From contig CANMFL010000006.1 of assembly GCA_947497185.1 (NCBI GenBank), forward strand, positions 1 to 64,000: 64,000 nucleotides of DNA, given 5' to 3'. The notes below the pieces were generated by a model that ran no database searches, was not told the origin of the DNA, and saw only the letters and a program-made list of their open reading frames with translations. The stretch comes from an uncultured Paracoccaceae bacterium. Its GTDB lineage: Bacteria; Pseudomonadota; Alphaproteobacteria; Rhodobacterales; Rhodobacteraceae. Made by a program: the position numbers and the translations under genes. This document shows, in pieces, positions 33,006 to 41,076 of the stretch. Numbering within the stretch: position 1 is the first letter of the stretch; each line of letters opens with the position of its first letter.

Positions 33006-34471
33006 AATTGTTAGACCTTCACAAAGACGTCGCAGCATTTCTAGCAAAGCCGCAAGGCTTGCGGATCGGCAATGACCGCGTTGAGACATCAAAATTATTA
33101 GATGTGATCGACCCGTCGTTTGATACGCAAGCGGCACAGGTATCACTGGGCACAGCGGCAGACATTGACGACGCTGTTTCGGCGGCACGTGCGGCGCTGT
33201 CCGGTCCTTGGGGTACGATGACAGCCCATGATCGCGGTCAACTTTTGTGGAAACTGGCCGATGCAATCGAAGATCGGAAACAGATTTTTGCTGAGTTAGA
33301 CGCAATTGATAACGGCAAGCCAATGCATGTGGCGCGCGATGTGGATGCTGTCTATTCAGCACGGCATTTCCGTTATTTTGCGGGCTGGCCTAGCAAGATC
33401 GAAGGGCGCACAATTCCGGTTTCGTCACCGGACAAGATGAACTTTACCAAGGTAGAGCCAGTTGGTGTCTGCGGGTTGATCACGCCGTGGAACTATCCGA
33501 CGCTGATGGTAGCGTGGAAACTCGCGCCTGCGCTGGCCGCGGGCAACACGATTGTTTTGAAACCAGCGGAACAGACGCCTTTGTCGGCGTTGTACCTTGC
33601 GGACCTAGCATTGGAAGTCGGTTTCCCTCCGGGTGTTTTGAACGTCGTTCCCGGCTTTGGGTCGGACGCAGGTGCGGCGCTGGCCGGACATGCTGGCGTG
33701 GACAAAGTCGGCTTTACAGGCTCGACTGAAACGGGTCGCAGGATCGTCGAAGGGTCTGTTGGGAACTTGAAAAAAGTGTCACTTGAGCTGGGCGGCAAAG
33801 CGGCGAACATCCTGTTCGCGGATGCCGATCTGGACAAAGCGATTGCTGGCTCTTTCTGGGCGTTGTTTGGCAATAACGGCCAATCTTGTACGGCAGGTGC
33901 GCGTCTATTTGTGCATCGGTCAATCAAGGATCAGGTTGTTGAACGGCTCGGCCAGATGGCGAATGCGCTGTCTGTCGGTCCGGGTATGGACGCCAATCCG
34001 CATGACCTTGGCCCCGTTATTTCGCGGCCGCAAATGGACAAAGTTCTAGGCTATATCGCGGCTGGTCAAGCGCAAGGTGCTGAGGTCGTCGCTGGTGGTG
34101 CCCAGCATGGCGAAGATGGTTATTTTGTTGCACCGACAGTCCTGCAATCGGTCACAGATGACATGACCATCGCCCGCGAGGAAATCTTTGGTCCTGTGCT
34201 GAGTGTCTTGGAATTTGACGACGAGGATGAAGTGATCGCGCGTGCCAATGACACCGATTTCGGGCTGGCCGCTGGCGGGTGGACCCAAGATGTGTCGCGC
34301 GTGATGCGTTTGGCTGATCGTCTGCAGGCGGGCACTTTGTGGCTGAATACGTGGGGCGATACTGATGCAGCGTCACCCTTTGGCGGCATGAAGCAAAGCG
34401 GATATGGCCGCGAAATGGGAGCCGAGGCAATATCGTTGTATTCACAGACCAAAAGTGTCTGGCTCGGATAA
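33002..34471 (+). CDS. NAD(P)-dependent aldehyde dehydrogenase
   Basis: The 489-residue ALDH has the Rossmann segment CGLITPWNYPTLMVAWKLAPALAAGNTIVLKPAEQTP, the glycine motif FTGSTETGRRIVE, the catalytic Glu in SLELGGKAANILFADADLD and the catalytic Cys in NNGQSCTAGARLFVH. The closing EEIFGPVLSV follows. It resembles betaine-aldehyde and lactaldehyde/glycolaldehyde dehydrogenases. In this operon it most likely oxidises the aldehyde released by the LacD-type aldolase. The start overlaps the aldolase stop by four bases (ATGA). Confidence 0.92.
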   Translation: MKLLDLHKDVAAFLAKPQGLRIGNDRVETSKLLDVIDPSFDTQAAQVSLGTAADIDDAVSAARAALSGPWGTMTAHDRGQLLWKLADAIEDRKQIFAELDAIDNGKPMHVARDVDAVYSARHFRYFAGWPSKIEGRTIPVSSPDKMNFTKVEPVGVCGLITPWNYPTLMVAWKLAPALAAGNTIVLKPAEQTPLSALYLADLALEVGFPPGVLNVVPGFGSDAGAALAGHAGVDKVGFTGSTETGRRIVEGSVGNLKKVSLELGGKAANILFADADLDKAIAGSFWALFGNNGQSCTAGARLFVHRSIKDQVVERLGQMANALSVGPGMDANPHDLGPVISRPQMDKVLGYIAAGQAQGAEVVAGGAQHGEDGYFVAPTVLQSVTDDMTIAREEIFGPVLSVLEFDDEDEVIARANDTDFGLAAGGWTQDVSRVMRLADRLQAGTLWLNTWGDTDAASPFGGMKQSGYGREMGAEAISLYSQTKSVWLG

Positions 34472-34484
34472 GCTATTTCTGATT

Positions 34485-34508
34485 TGATAAGATCAATTGA
34501 ACTTATCA
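34485..34508. promoter_or_regulatory. Inverted repeat before the GntR gene (probable autoregulatory operator)
   Basis: TGATAAG and CTTATCA form a perfect 7-bp inverted repeat across ten bases that are themselves nearly symmetrical (ATCAATTGAA). It lies 15 bases before the GntR start. Its sequence differs from operators A and B, so it is either bound by GntR for autoregulation or by another factor. Confidence 0.5.
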
Positions 34509-34522
34509 GTGGACCGGAGACT

Positions 34523-35260
34523 ATGACAGACAGCGCAATTCCAAAGTATCAGGCAGTTCATGACGCGCTTCTGGCGCGGCTTTTGGCGGGGCATTATTCT
34601 GTTGGCACACGGTTGCCGACAGAAGGCGCGTTGTCCGACGCGTTTGACGTCAGTCGCGTCACCATCCGCAAGGCGTTAGAGCTATTGGTGCGTGCAGGGT
34701 ATCTGACTGCCAAACAGGGCAGCGGCTACGTGGTGGCGACGGTTTCGCCTGCGACATCAACCTGTATGGCGTCCTTTACAGATCAGGTTTTGAACGAAGG
34801 GCGCATTCCGGGCGCGAAACTCTTGAGCCTTGAAAATCCGACTGCGAATTTGAACGCAGAGGTCTGCAAATTGTTCGACGAACCGCTGGTTCTGATCCAA
34901 CGCTTGCGCACGGTTGATGGGTTGCCGCGCATGTTCACGCAAACGTGGGTGCCGGTGCGCCATGCGCCTACGATGTCGGCGGCAGACTTTCCTGAAACCG
35001 GCCAAGAACAATCTATCCTGCGCATTTTACGTCATGAATTCGATGTCGATTGGACCAGCGCATGTGAAACGCTAGACTCCGTTTCCGCTGATCCGCAAAT
35101 CGCTGAACGGTTGGGTGTGCCCGCCGCGACACCGATTCTTTCACAAGCATGTACTGCATTTGATACCAAGGGCCAGCCGGTCTTTTTTGATCAAGTGTAT
35201 CGCCAAGGGCCGATCAACTTTGATCTATCCAACGGCTCAACCCAACAAACCAGCGCCTAA
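34523..35260 (+). CDS. GntR-family transcriptional regulator (HutC/UTRA type)
   Basis: The 245-residue protein has the N-terminal GntR winged helix (IPKYQAVHDALLARLLAGHYSVGTRLPTEGALSDAFDVSRVTIRKALELLVRAGYLTAKQGSGYVV). A UTRA ligand-binding domain follows (LVLIQRLRTVDGLPRMFTQTWVP, then VFFDQVYRQGPINFDL). UTRA domains bind small molecules such as phosphosugars or N-acyl compounds. The start at 34523 has a CCGGAGA ribosome site. It sits between the aldolase operon and the isomerase-like gene and is the only cluster-specific regulator in the window, so it is the main candidate reader of the shared operators. Confidence 0.9.
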   Translation: MTDSAIPKYQAVHDALLARLLAGHYSVGTRLPTEGALSDAFDVSRVTIRKALELLVRAGYLTAKQGSGYVVATVSPATSTCMASFTDQVLNEGRIPGAKLLSLENPTANLNAEVCKLFDEPLVLIQRLRTVDGLPRMFTQTWVPVRHAPTMSAADFPETGQEQSILRILRHEFDVDWTSACETLDSVSADPQIAERLGVPAATPILSQACTAFDTKGQPVFFDQVYRQGPINFDLSNGSTQQTSA

Positions 35261-35275
35261 CTTCGGAGTTTTCGC

Positions 35276-36697
35276 ATGTCCCTGACCATCGGTCTTATCA
35301 ACGCATCATTGCCCAGCTACTTTCCTCAACACCACGGTGTGTTTGGGGATTCGCGTCGTATGCTGGACTCTGTGGCGCAGGCTGGTGGTTACGATATCGT
35401 TGCGGCGTCAGAGATCCCGATGGACGCCGCACAGGCCCGCGACGCAATGGCGGAACTCAAAGCGGCGGGGGCTGATTTTGTCCTGCTTTTGCATGGCGGT
35501 TTCACAATGGGTGACGTCGTGCGCGAGATCGCCAAGGACAGTTTGCCTTTGGGTGTTTGGGCAACGCCTGAACCGACTTTGACGGATGACGTGCAGCTGA
35601 ACAACTTTGTCTCGCTGAATATGTCGATGTCCATCGCACGCGGTGTCCGTGATTTGGCGCGGCATCCGGTGCAATGGTATCTTGGGGGACCGGATGATGC
35701 GGAGTTGCGTGGGCGTTTAGAGCAAACGTTGCGGGCGCTGTCTGCGCGCAAAAGTTTGAACGGCGCACGGATTGGTGTTGTCGGTGGTCTGGCCCCCACG
35801 TTTTACAACATGGAAGTGTCCTCTGACACCTTGATGCGCAGCCTGGGTGTTTGGGTTGAACATGTCGATATCCACAAAATGACCGACCTGATGGCGGCGC
35901 AAACCGCCGCTGACGTCGCGGTTGAGCTGGCGGAAATGAAAAAAGCAGCGCAGGTGAAAGGCGTGTCCGACGCCCAAATGGACCTGACAGCGCGTGCCGT
36001 TCTCGCATTGCGCGTTATTGCGGAAGAGGGCGGATATGATGCCCTTGCCGTGTCGGATTGGCCCGCGCTGCAAGAGAATCCGGGTATGCATCCGGGGGCT
36101 GCGTTTAGTTGGCTCGAGGAAAAAGACCAATTGCCTGTTGCCTCCGAAGGCGACGTTTTAGGCGCGGTGACACAGCTCGCGGTCAAGGCATTGACAGGAC
36201 GCGTTGGCTGTTTGCTGGATATGACGTCACCTGATTTCAGCGCCGATCAAATTCTAATGTGGCATGGTGGTGGCGGTCCTTTGTATATGGCTAAGGACAG
36301 GCCCGATTGGATCAACCACCCGATGATCGGGCGCGGCACTGAGGAAGGTCCTGTGTTTGGTGCGATAGCGGATTATGAGTTTGCCCACGGCCCCGTGACA
36401 GTTGTGCGTGTCGCACGGCATGGCACCGCGCAATTCGTTGTGGAGGGTGAAATCAGTAAGGGTCCAGCGTCCGGGTTTATTGGCTGTCGTGGCTGGGTCG
36501 GTTCCTTTTCGAGCAACCTTGGTTCCTGCACGGCTCGCGACATCGTGACGACTGTGATGGAGCAGGGCCTTGAACATCATTTTGTTTTGGTAGCAGGTCA
36601 AGAGGCAGCGGTATTTGCAGAGTTTGCGGGATGGTGCGGGATGCAGCCGCTTGACGTCATCACGACGCATTCTGGACTGCCAAACTTCCGCAATTAG
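35276..36697 (+). CDS. L-fucose/L-arabinose isomerase-like protein
   Basis: The 473-residue protein fits the FucI/AraA C-terminal-domain superfamily: an N-terminal Rossmann-like half (LTIGLINASLPSYFPQHHGVFGDSRRMLD, then ADFVLLLHGGFTMGDVV), a middle half with ALAVSDWPALQENPGMHPGAAFSWLEE, and the C-terminal barrel with DILMWHGGGGPLYMA-like sequence (QILMWHGGGGPLYMA). GMHPGAAFSWLEE lies where isomerases have metal-ligand residues, and the exact ligands cannot be assigned without a structure-based alignment. It probably isomerises the sugar handled by this cluster. The gene has a GGAG ribosome site and follows gntR by 15 bases. Confidence 0.75.
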   Translation: MSLTIGLINASLPSYFPQHHGVFGDSRRMLDSVAQAGGYDIVAASEIPMDAAQARDAMAELKAAGADFVLLLHGGFTMGDVVREIAKDSLPLGVWATPEPTLTDDVQLNNFVSLNMSMSIARGVRDLARHPVQWYLGGPDDAELRGRLEQTLRALSARKSLNGARIGVVGGLAPTFYNMEVSSDTLMRSLGVWVEHVDIHKMTDLMAAQTAADVAVELAEMKKAAQVKGVSDAQMDLTARAVLALRVIAEEGGYDALAVSDWPALQENPGMHPGAAFSWLEEKDQLPVASEGDVLGAVTQLAVKALTGRVGCLLDMTSPDFSADQILMWHGGGGPLYMAKDRPDWINHPMIGRGTEEGPVFGAIADYEFAHGPVTVVRVARHGTAQFVVEGEISKGPASGFIGCRGWVGSFSSNLGSCTARDIVTTVMEQGLEHHFVLVAGQEAAVFAEFAGWCGMQPLDVITTHSGLPNFRN

Positions 36698-36709
36698 GAA
36701 TCTTAACAG

Positions 36710-36765
36710 TTGACACGATAGCTTGACTGGCTAGTATTTGTATTAACAAATTGAATACTATAATT
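36710..36765 (+). promoter_or_regulatory. Promoter/operator region C before the YnjBCDE-type importer
   Basis: TTGACA (36710-36715) is followed by TAGTAT (36732-36737) at a 16-base spacing. TAGTATT (36732-36738) and AATACTA (36754-36760) form an inverted repeat. Between them lies GTATTAAC (36740-36747), one complete half-site of operators A and B. The match to the two-armed consensus is incomplete, so common regulation is probable rather than certain. Confidence 0.45.
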
Positions 36766-36788
36766 CAAACCATGGAGGGGAGGCCTAG

Positions 36789-37841
36789 GTGACTAAAGTT
36801 CAACTGAAAGGCGTTCGCAAAGAATTCGGTAAATTCGTTGCGATCTCGGAAATTGACCTAGATATCAATTCGGGAGAGCTAGTTGCTTTGTTGGGTCCTT
36901 CGGGGTGCGGTAAAACGACAACGCTGCGGATGATCGCTGGCCTCGAAGTGCCATCTTTCGGGCAGATATTGTTCGATGATCAGGACGTATCCGAGGTTCC
37001 GGTTCAAGACCGCAATGTTGGCATGGTCTTCCAGCGGTACGCTTTGTTCCCACACATGACGGTCGAGAAAAACGTCATGTTTGGCCTCAAGGTGCGCGGC
37101 ACCCCGACCGAAGAAATCAACGAGCGTCTCGAGGAGATTTTGGACGTCGTGCAGCTGCAACAATTTCGCCACCGCTTTCCCGCGCAGCTGTCTGGCGGGC
37201 AAATGCAACGGGTGGCGATCGCACGCACGCTGATTACAAATCCTTCCGTGCTGATGATGGACGAACCGCTTGCCAACCTCGACACAAAGCTGCGTGGTGA
37301 AATGCGGCGGTTTATCCGCGATTTGCAGCAACGTCTTAATATCACAACAATATTCGTGACCCACGACCAAGTGGAAGCCATGGAGTTGGCTGACCGTGTT
37401 GCGGTGATTTTTAACGGCAAACTCGCGCAATATGATGCGCCGGATGCTTTGTACCAGCGACCTAACAGCATTGAGATTGCTGACTTCATGGGCGCCGACA
37501 ACATTTACGAGGCGCAGATCAGCGGCGGGCGCGCGAAAACTGCGTTCGGCGAACTACAACTCGATCACGTGACTAATCCTGTCAGGGGCGGGGTCGGGCA
37601 CGTATTGCTTCGCGCCGAGGCTATTGACCTTTTGCTTGAGGAGGATGCTGCGAGCGAGAACGTAATTCCGGGCAAAGTGACCGGACGCGAATTCTTTGGC
37701 GCGACCGTGAACTATACCGTGGAGTGTAACGGTGAAACGGTCACGGTGAATGAACAATCCCGACGTATGGTCGACGTTGGGCAAGACGTTTGGTTGAGCA
37801 TTCAACCGCATCGCATCTGGGTCATTCAAGACACTGCGTAA
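36789..37841 (+). CDS. ABC importer ATPase (PotA/YnjD-like)
   Basis: The 350-residue protein starts at a GTG that has a strong purine-rich ribosome site (GGAGGGGAGG) upstream. It contains Walker A GPSGCGKTT, Q-loop VFQRYALFPHMT, signature LSGGQMQRVAIARTL, Walker B VLMMDEPLANLD and switch THDQVEAM. A C-terminal TOBE domain follows. It energises the two permeases at 39300 and 40204. It is the first gene after operator region C. Confidence 0.9.
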   Translation: MTKVQLKGVRKEFGKFVAISEIDLDINSGELVALLGPSGCGKTTTLRMIAGLEVPSFGQILFDDQDVSEVPVQDRNVGMVFQRYALFPHMTVEKNVMFGLKVRGTPTEEINERLEEILDVVQLQQFRHRFPAQLSGGQMQRVAIARTLITNPSVLMMDEPLANLDTKLRGEMRRFIRDLQQRLNITTIFVTHDQVEAMELADRVAVIFNGKLAQYDAPDALYQRPNSIEIADFMGADNIYEAQISGGRAKTAFGELQLDHVTNPVRGGVGHVLLRAEAIDLLLEEDAASENVIPGKVTGREFFGATVNYTVECNGETVTVNEQSRRMVDVGQDVWLSIQPHRIWVIQDTA

Positions 37842-37871
37842 GGCCAATTACGATCACAGGGAGGAAGACAT

Positions 37872-39221
37872 ATGAAAAAGTTAATGATGGGTTTGTCGGT
37901 CACGGCAAGTTTGCTGTCCAACACGGCAATCGCTGAGGATGCAGAGGCGCTCGCGTTTCGGGATGCGTTTTTGGCAGGATCACTGTCTTGGGAGGACGTT
38001 CTTGCGCGCGCAGCGACTGAAGATGCCGTTAACCTTTATTACTGGGGTGGTAGCGACCCGCTGAACGTTTGGATGGATCAGGTTGTTACGCCAGACCTTG
38101 CCAAATTGGGTGTAGACCTAAATCCGGTACGGATTACCGGCACAAAAGACGCGATTGATCTGGTGCTTGCTGAAATGGGGTCTGGTCGTGGTCTGGGCGA
38201 AGGCAGCGTTGACGCGATTTGGCTCAACGGCGAAAACTTTGCGACGCTGCAACGCCAGAACGCCTTATTCGGGTCGTTTGCGGAGAGCCTGCCGAACAGC
38301 GTGAACATCGAATGGGACGAGACTGATCCGCGTTCGCTGTTGAACCTGCGCGACTTTGGTGTGGTCACGAACCAAGCCGAAATGCCGTGGTCAGGTGAGC
38401 AATATGTTTGTGCGACCAACACCACGCGTCTTGCACATGCAGATGCGCCAAGCACCTTTGCGGAATTGCAGACGTACCTCGAAGCGAACCCCGGTAAATT
38501 CACTTATGTGAAGCCGCCGCATTATGTCGGCAACACCTTTGTTCAAGCAGCGGTTTACGCGCATAATCCTGATGGCACTGGCGCAGAACCATTCCAAAGC
38601 GCCGCTGAAGATTTGGGCGCAGAAGAGCTGGCACGCCTGATTGCGCCGGGGATCGAATACCTGAAAACGATTGATCCATTGCTGCTCGGTGCGCAAAGCG
38701 GGAATGCACGTTATGCCGAAGACACTGCCGCACTTGATGGCATGTTTTTGAACGGTGAAATCGACATGTCCTGCAACTTTGGCCTCTATGCGGTCGCGGT
38801 TGGACTGAGCACTGGTACATATCCCGAAGGGGCAGAGGCGTTTGTCTTTCCAGAAGGGAATATGATCAAGAACAAGAACTATCTTGCGATCCCTGCCAAC
38901 GCGCCAAACCCAGCCGCCACGCTTGTCATGGTTGATTATATGACATCTGTTGAGGCGCAAACAACCAAGCTTCGCTTTACTGGTTTTCCTCCTGGTGTTG
39001 ATCCTTGGAAGTTGACCGAAGACGAGGTCCAAGCCCTGACCGAAGCGTCACCAGGTTTGATCGGCGTCACCCAAGCCGAGCTGGACGCCAACACAGCACC
39101 AGACACCAACGCGTCTTTGGTGGATGTGATCGAAGCCACGTGGTTGGAATATATTGAACGCGACAGCACAGACAGCATCGACGTGATCGTTGCCCGTGCA
39201 TACGAAAACCTCGCGCAATAG
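37872..39221 (+). CDS. YnjB-type periplasmic substrate-binding protein
   Basis: The 449-residue protein has a signal peptide (MKKLMMGLSVTASLLSNTAI, cleavage after AIA) and a GGGAGGAAG ribosome site. It matches the YnjB family: NLYYWGGSDPLNVWMDQVV, then GSVDAIWLNGENFATLQRQ, ALFGSFAESLPN, and GFPPGVDPWKLTEDE. That WNGENF-like block is the most characteristic part. The YnjBCDE system of Escherichia coli has no established substrate. The surrounding sugar and nucleoside-hydrolase genes suggest a glycoside here. It is considerably longer than the PotD-type protein at 2908. Confidence 0.87.
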   Translation: MKKLMMGLSVTASLLSNTAIAEDAEALAFRDAFLAGSLSWEDVLARAATEDAVNLYYWGGSDPLNVWMDQVVTPDLAKLGVDLNPVRITGTKDAIDLVLAEMGSGRGLGEGSVDAIWLNGENFATLQRQNALFGSFAESLPNSVNIEWDETDPRSLLNLRDFGVVTNQAEMPWSGEQYVCATNTTRLAHADAPSTFAELQTYLEANPGKFTYVKPPHYVGNTFVQAAVYAHNPDGTGAEPFQSAAEDLGAEELARLIAPGIEYLKTIDPLLLGAQSGNARYAEDTAALDGMFLNGEIDMSCNFGLYAVAVGLSTGTYPEGAEAFVFPEGNMIKNKNYLAIPANAPNPAATLVMVDYMTSVEAQTTKLRFTGFPPGVDPWKLTEDEVQALTEASPGLIGVTQAELDANTAPDTNASLVDVIEATWLEYIERDSTDSIDVIVARAYENLAQ

Positions 39222-39243
39222 CGTCTGCTTTTGACCGGAAAAA

Positions 39244-39276
39244 TGCCAAGGCCTTTACTCGTATATGGCCTTGGCA
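39244..39276 (+). terminator. Attenuator-type hairpin after the binding-protein gene
   Basis: TGCCAAGGCC and GGCCTTGGCA form a perfect 10-bp stem with a 13-base loop. No long T run follows, so it is more likely to cause partial termination or protect the upstream message, as at 3946-3980. Confidence 0.6.
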
Positions 39277-39299
39277 GCTGATCCCACAAAGGACATATC

Positions 39300-40202
39300 A
39301 TGCCCAAGACAACGGAATTGGCCCGCCACCGCAAAGAGCGCATGTGGATGTGGTTGCAGTTACTACCTGTTCTGGCCGTTCTGACGGTCCTATTCGGCGG
39401 CGCACTTGTGCTGGCTGTGATGCAATCTTTGGGGTTTGCGCCTTGGTTCGGTGTGAACACGTTCCCTGATTTCAGTTATTTCGCAGCACTCTGGGGCGGT
39501 GGTTTCTTTTGGAAATCACTAGGGCTGACACTCTATTACGCGACCATATCAACGGTGATTGCGTTGGTATTGGGCACGCTGCTTGCGCTCGCACTTGTGC
39601 GGTATTTCCCATGCAAATCGCTGTATAAATATCTCTACAAACTGCCGTTGATGATCCCTTACACGGTGGGCATCGCGCTGGCGGTGATCATGCTGGGCAA
39701 CGGCGGAATGGTGTCGCGTATCTTTGCCTTTGTCGGGCTGATTGGTGATCCGTCCGAGTTTCCGCAAATTCTGAAAACCCACTACGGGTGGGGCGTCATC
39801 GCCGTATATGTCTGGAAACAAACACCTTTTGTGACCTTGACCCTTTACGCAGTTTTGCTCGGCGTCGGACGCGAAACAGAAGAGGCCGCAACAATTCTGG
39901 GCGCCAACAAACTCCAGATTTTTTTCCAAGTCACATTGCCACAAATTCTACCCGGCATTGTGTCGTCTACGCTGATCATCTTCGCCTTTAACATCGGGGC
40001 ATTTGAAGCACCGTTTATTCTGGGCGGCGGTTTTCCAGATACGTTGCCAGTGGTCGCTTGGCGTTACTTCAACGACGCGGATTACACGCTACAGCTTCAG
40101 GGCATGGCGACGGTTGTCTCGATCACAATGATCGCCAGTGGCATTCTGTACAGCTACCTCGCGCTTTACCGCCGCTACGAACGCCGCATAGGGAGAAACT
40201 AA
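39300..40202 (+). CDS. ABC importer permease
   Basis: The 300-residue permease has six membrane segments (first LQLLPVLAVLTVLFGGALVLAVM) and the EAA loop EEAATILGANKLQIFFQVTLPQILPG. It corresponds to the N-terminal half of the fused YnjC protein of enterobacteria. It ends one base before the next permease start. It serves the importer with the ATPase at 36789. Confidence 0.88.
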   Translation: MPKTTELARHRKERMWMWLQLLPVLAVLTVLFGGALVLAVMQSLGFAPWFGVNTFPDFSYFAALWGGGFFWKSLGLTLYYATISTVIALVLGTLLALALVRYFPCKSLYKYLYKLPLMIPYTVGIALAVIMLGNGGMVSRIFAFVGLIGDPSEFPQILKTHYGWGVIAVYVWKQTPFVTLTLYAVLLGVGRETEEAATILGANKLQIFFQVTLPQILPGIVSSTLIIFAFNIGAFEAPFILGGGFPDTLPVVAWRYFNDADYTLQLQGMATVVSITMIASGILYSYLALYRRYERRIGRN

Positions 40203-40203
40203 G

Positions 40204-41067
40204 ATGGCCCGTCGTCAAATGAAAAGTGCGTTGAACACGCGGCTGTCCACGTTTCAAAGGATCTATCTGCTCCTGATTGCCGGATTTATCCTTGGGCCGT
40301 TTATCCCGCTGATTATCCAAAGTTTCGCGTTCCGCTGGGCGTGGCCCGATATGTTGCCAAGCACATGGTGGCTGGAACAACGCGAAAATGCGATGCTGCC
40401 GCTGGCATGGGACTACGTGATTTCGCCCTACAGCCGCGTCTGGGAGGCCACGCTGAACACGATCTTTATCGGGACTGTTGTGACAGCAATCTGCCTGACG
40501 ATCTGTCTGCCCGCAGCCCGTGTGCTTGCTCGTGAAAAGTTTCGTGGCAAAGCAGCTTTCGAGTTCTTTTTGTCGATGCCGTTGATCGTGCCTGAGGCCG
40601 CCATTGGTATCGCACTGCTGATGATCTTTATCAAACTGGGGCTGGCGGGTAGTTATTTGGGCATCATCATTGTGCATCTCATCCCGACCATTCCTTACAT
40701 GATCCGCATGCTGACGGCCGTGTACCAAGGGCTAGGTCGTGACTTTGAAGAACAAGCGATGATCCTTGGTGCTTCGCGCGGTCAGGTAATGCGGCTTGTG
40801 ACACTGCCGATGCTGTTGCCGGGGGTGGTGGCGGGTGCGCTATTCACGTTCCTCGTCTCGACCAACATTTTCTTGCTGACGTTCTTTATGGGGCAGGGGC
40901 AAATCATAACCTTGCCAACCTTGCTGTTCTCAAAAATCGCGGGTGGCACGCTGGATGCATCTGCGGCCGGTATCACGCTGGTTGTGACCATCCCGGGCAT
41001 CATCCTGCTGCTGATCACAGAGCGTTTCATCAAAGAAGAGGCCTTTGGAAAAGGCTTTGGAAATTAA
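40204..41067 (+). CDS. ABC importer permease
   Basis: The 287-residue second permease has six membrane segments (first IYLLLIAGFILGPFIPLII) and the EAA loop FEEQAMILGASRGQVMRLVTLPMLLPG. It corresponds to the C-terminal half of YnjC. It is followed after nine bases by the nucleoside-hydrolase-like gene, which links transport with the first hydrolytic step. Confidence 0.88.
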   Translation: MARRQMKSALNTRLSTFQRIYLLLIAGFILGPFIPLIIQSFAFRWAWPDMLPSTWWLEQRENAMLPLAWDYVISPYSRVWEATLNTIFIGTVVTAICLTICLPAARVLAREKFRGKAAFEFFLSMPLIVPEAAIGIALLMIFIKLGLAGSYLGIIIVHLIPTIPYMIRMLTAVYQGLGRDFEEQAMILGASRGQVMRLVTLPMLLPGVVAGALFTFLVSTNIFLLTFFMGQGQIITLPTLLFSKIAGGTLDASAAGITLVVTIPGIILLLITERFIKEEAFGKGFGN

Positions 41068-41076
41068 GGAGTTACT

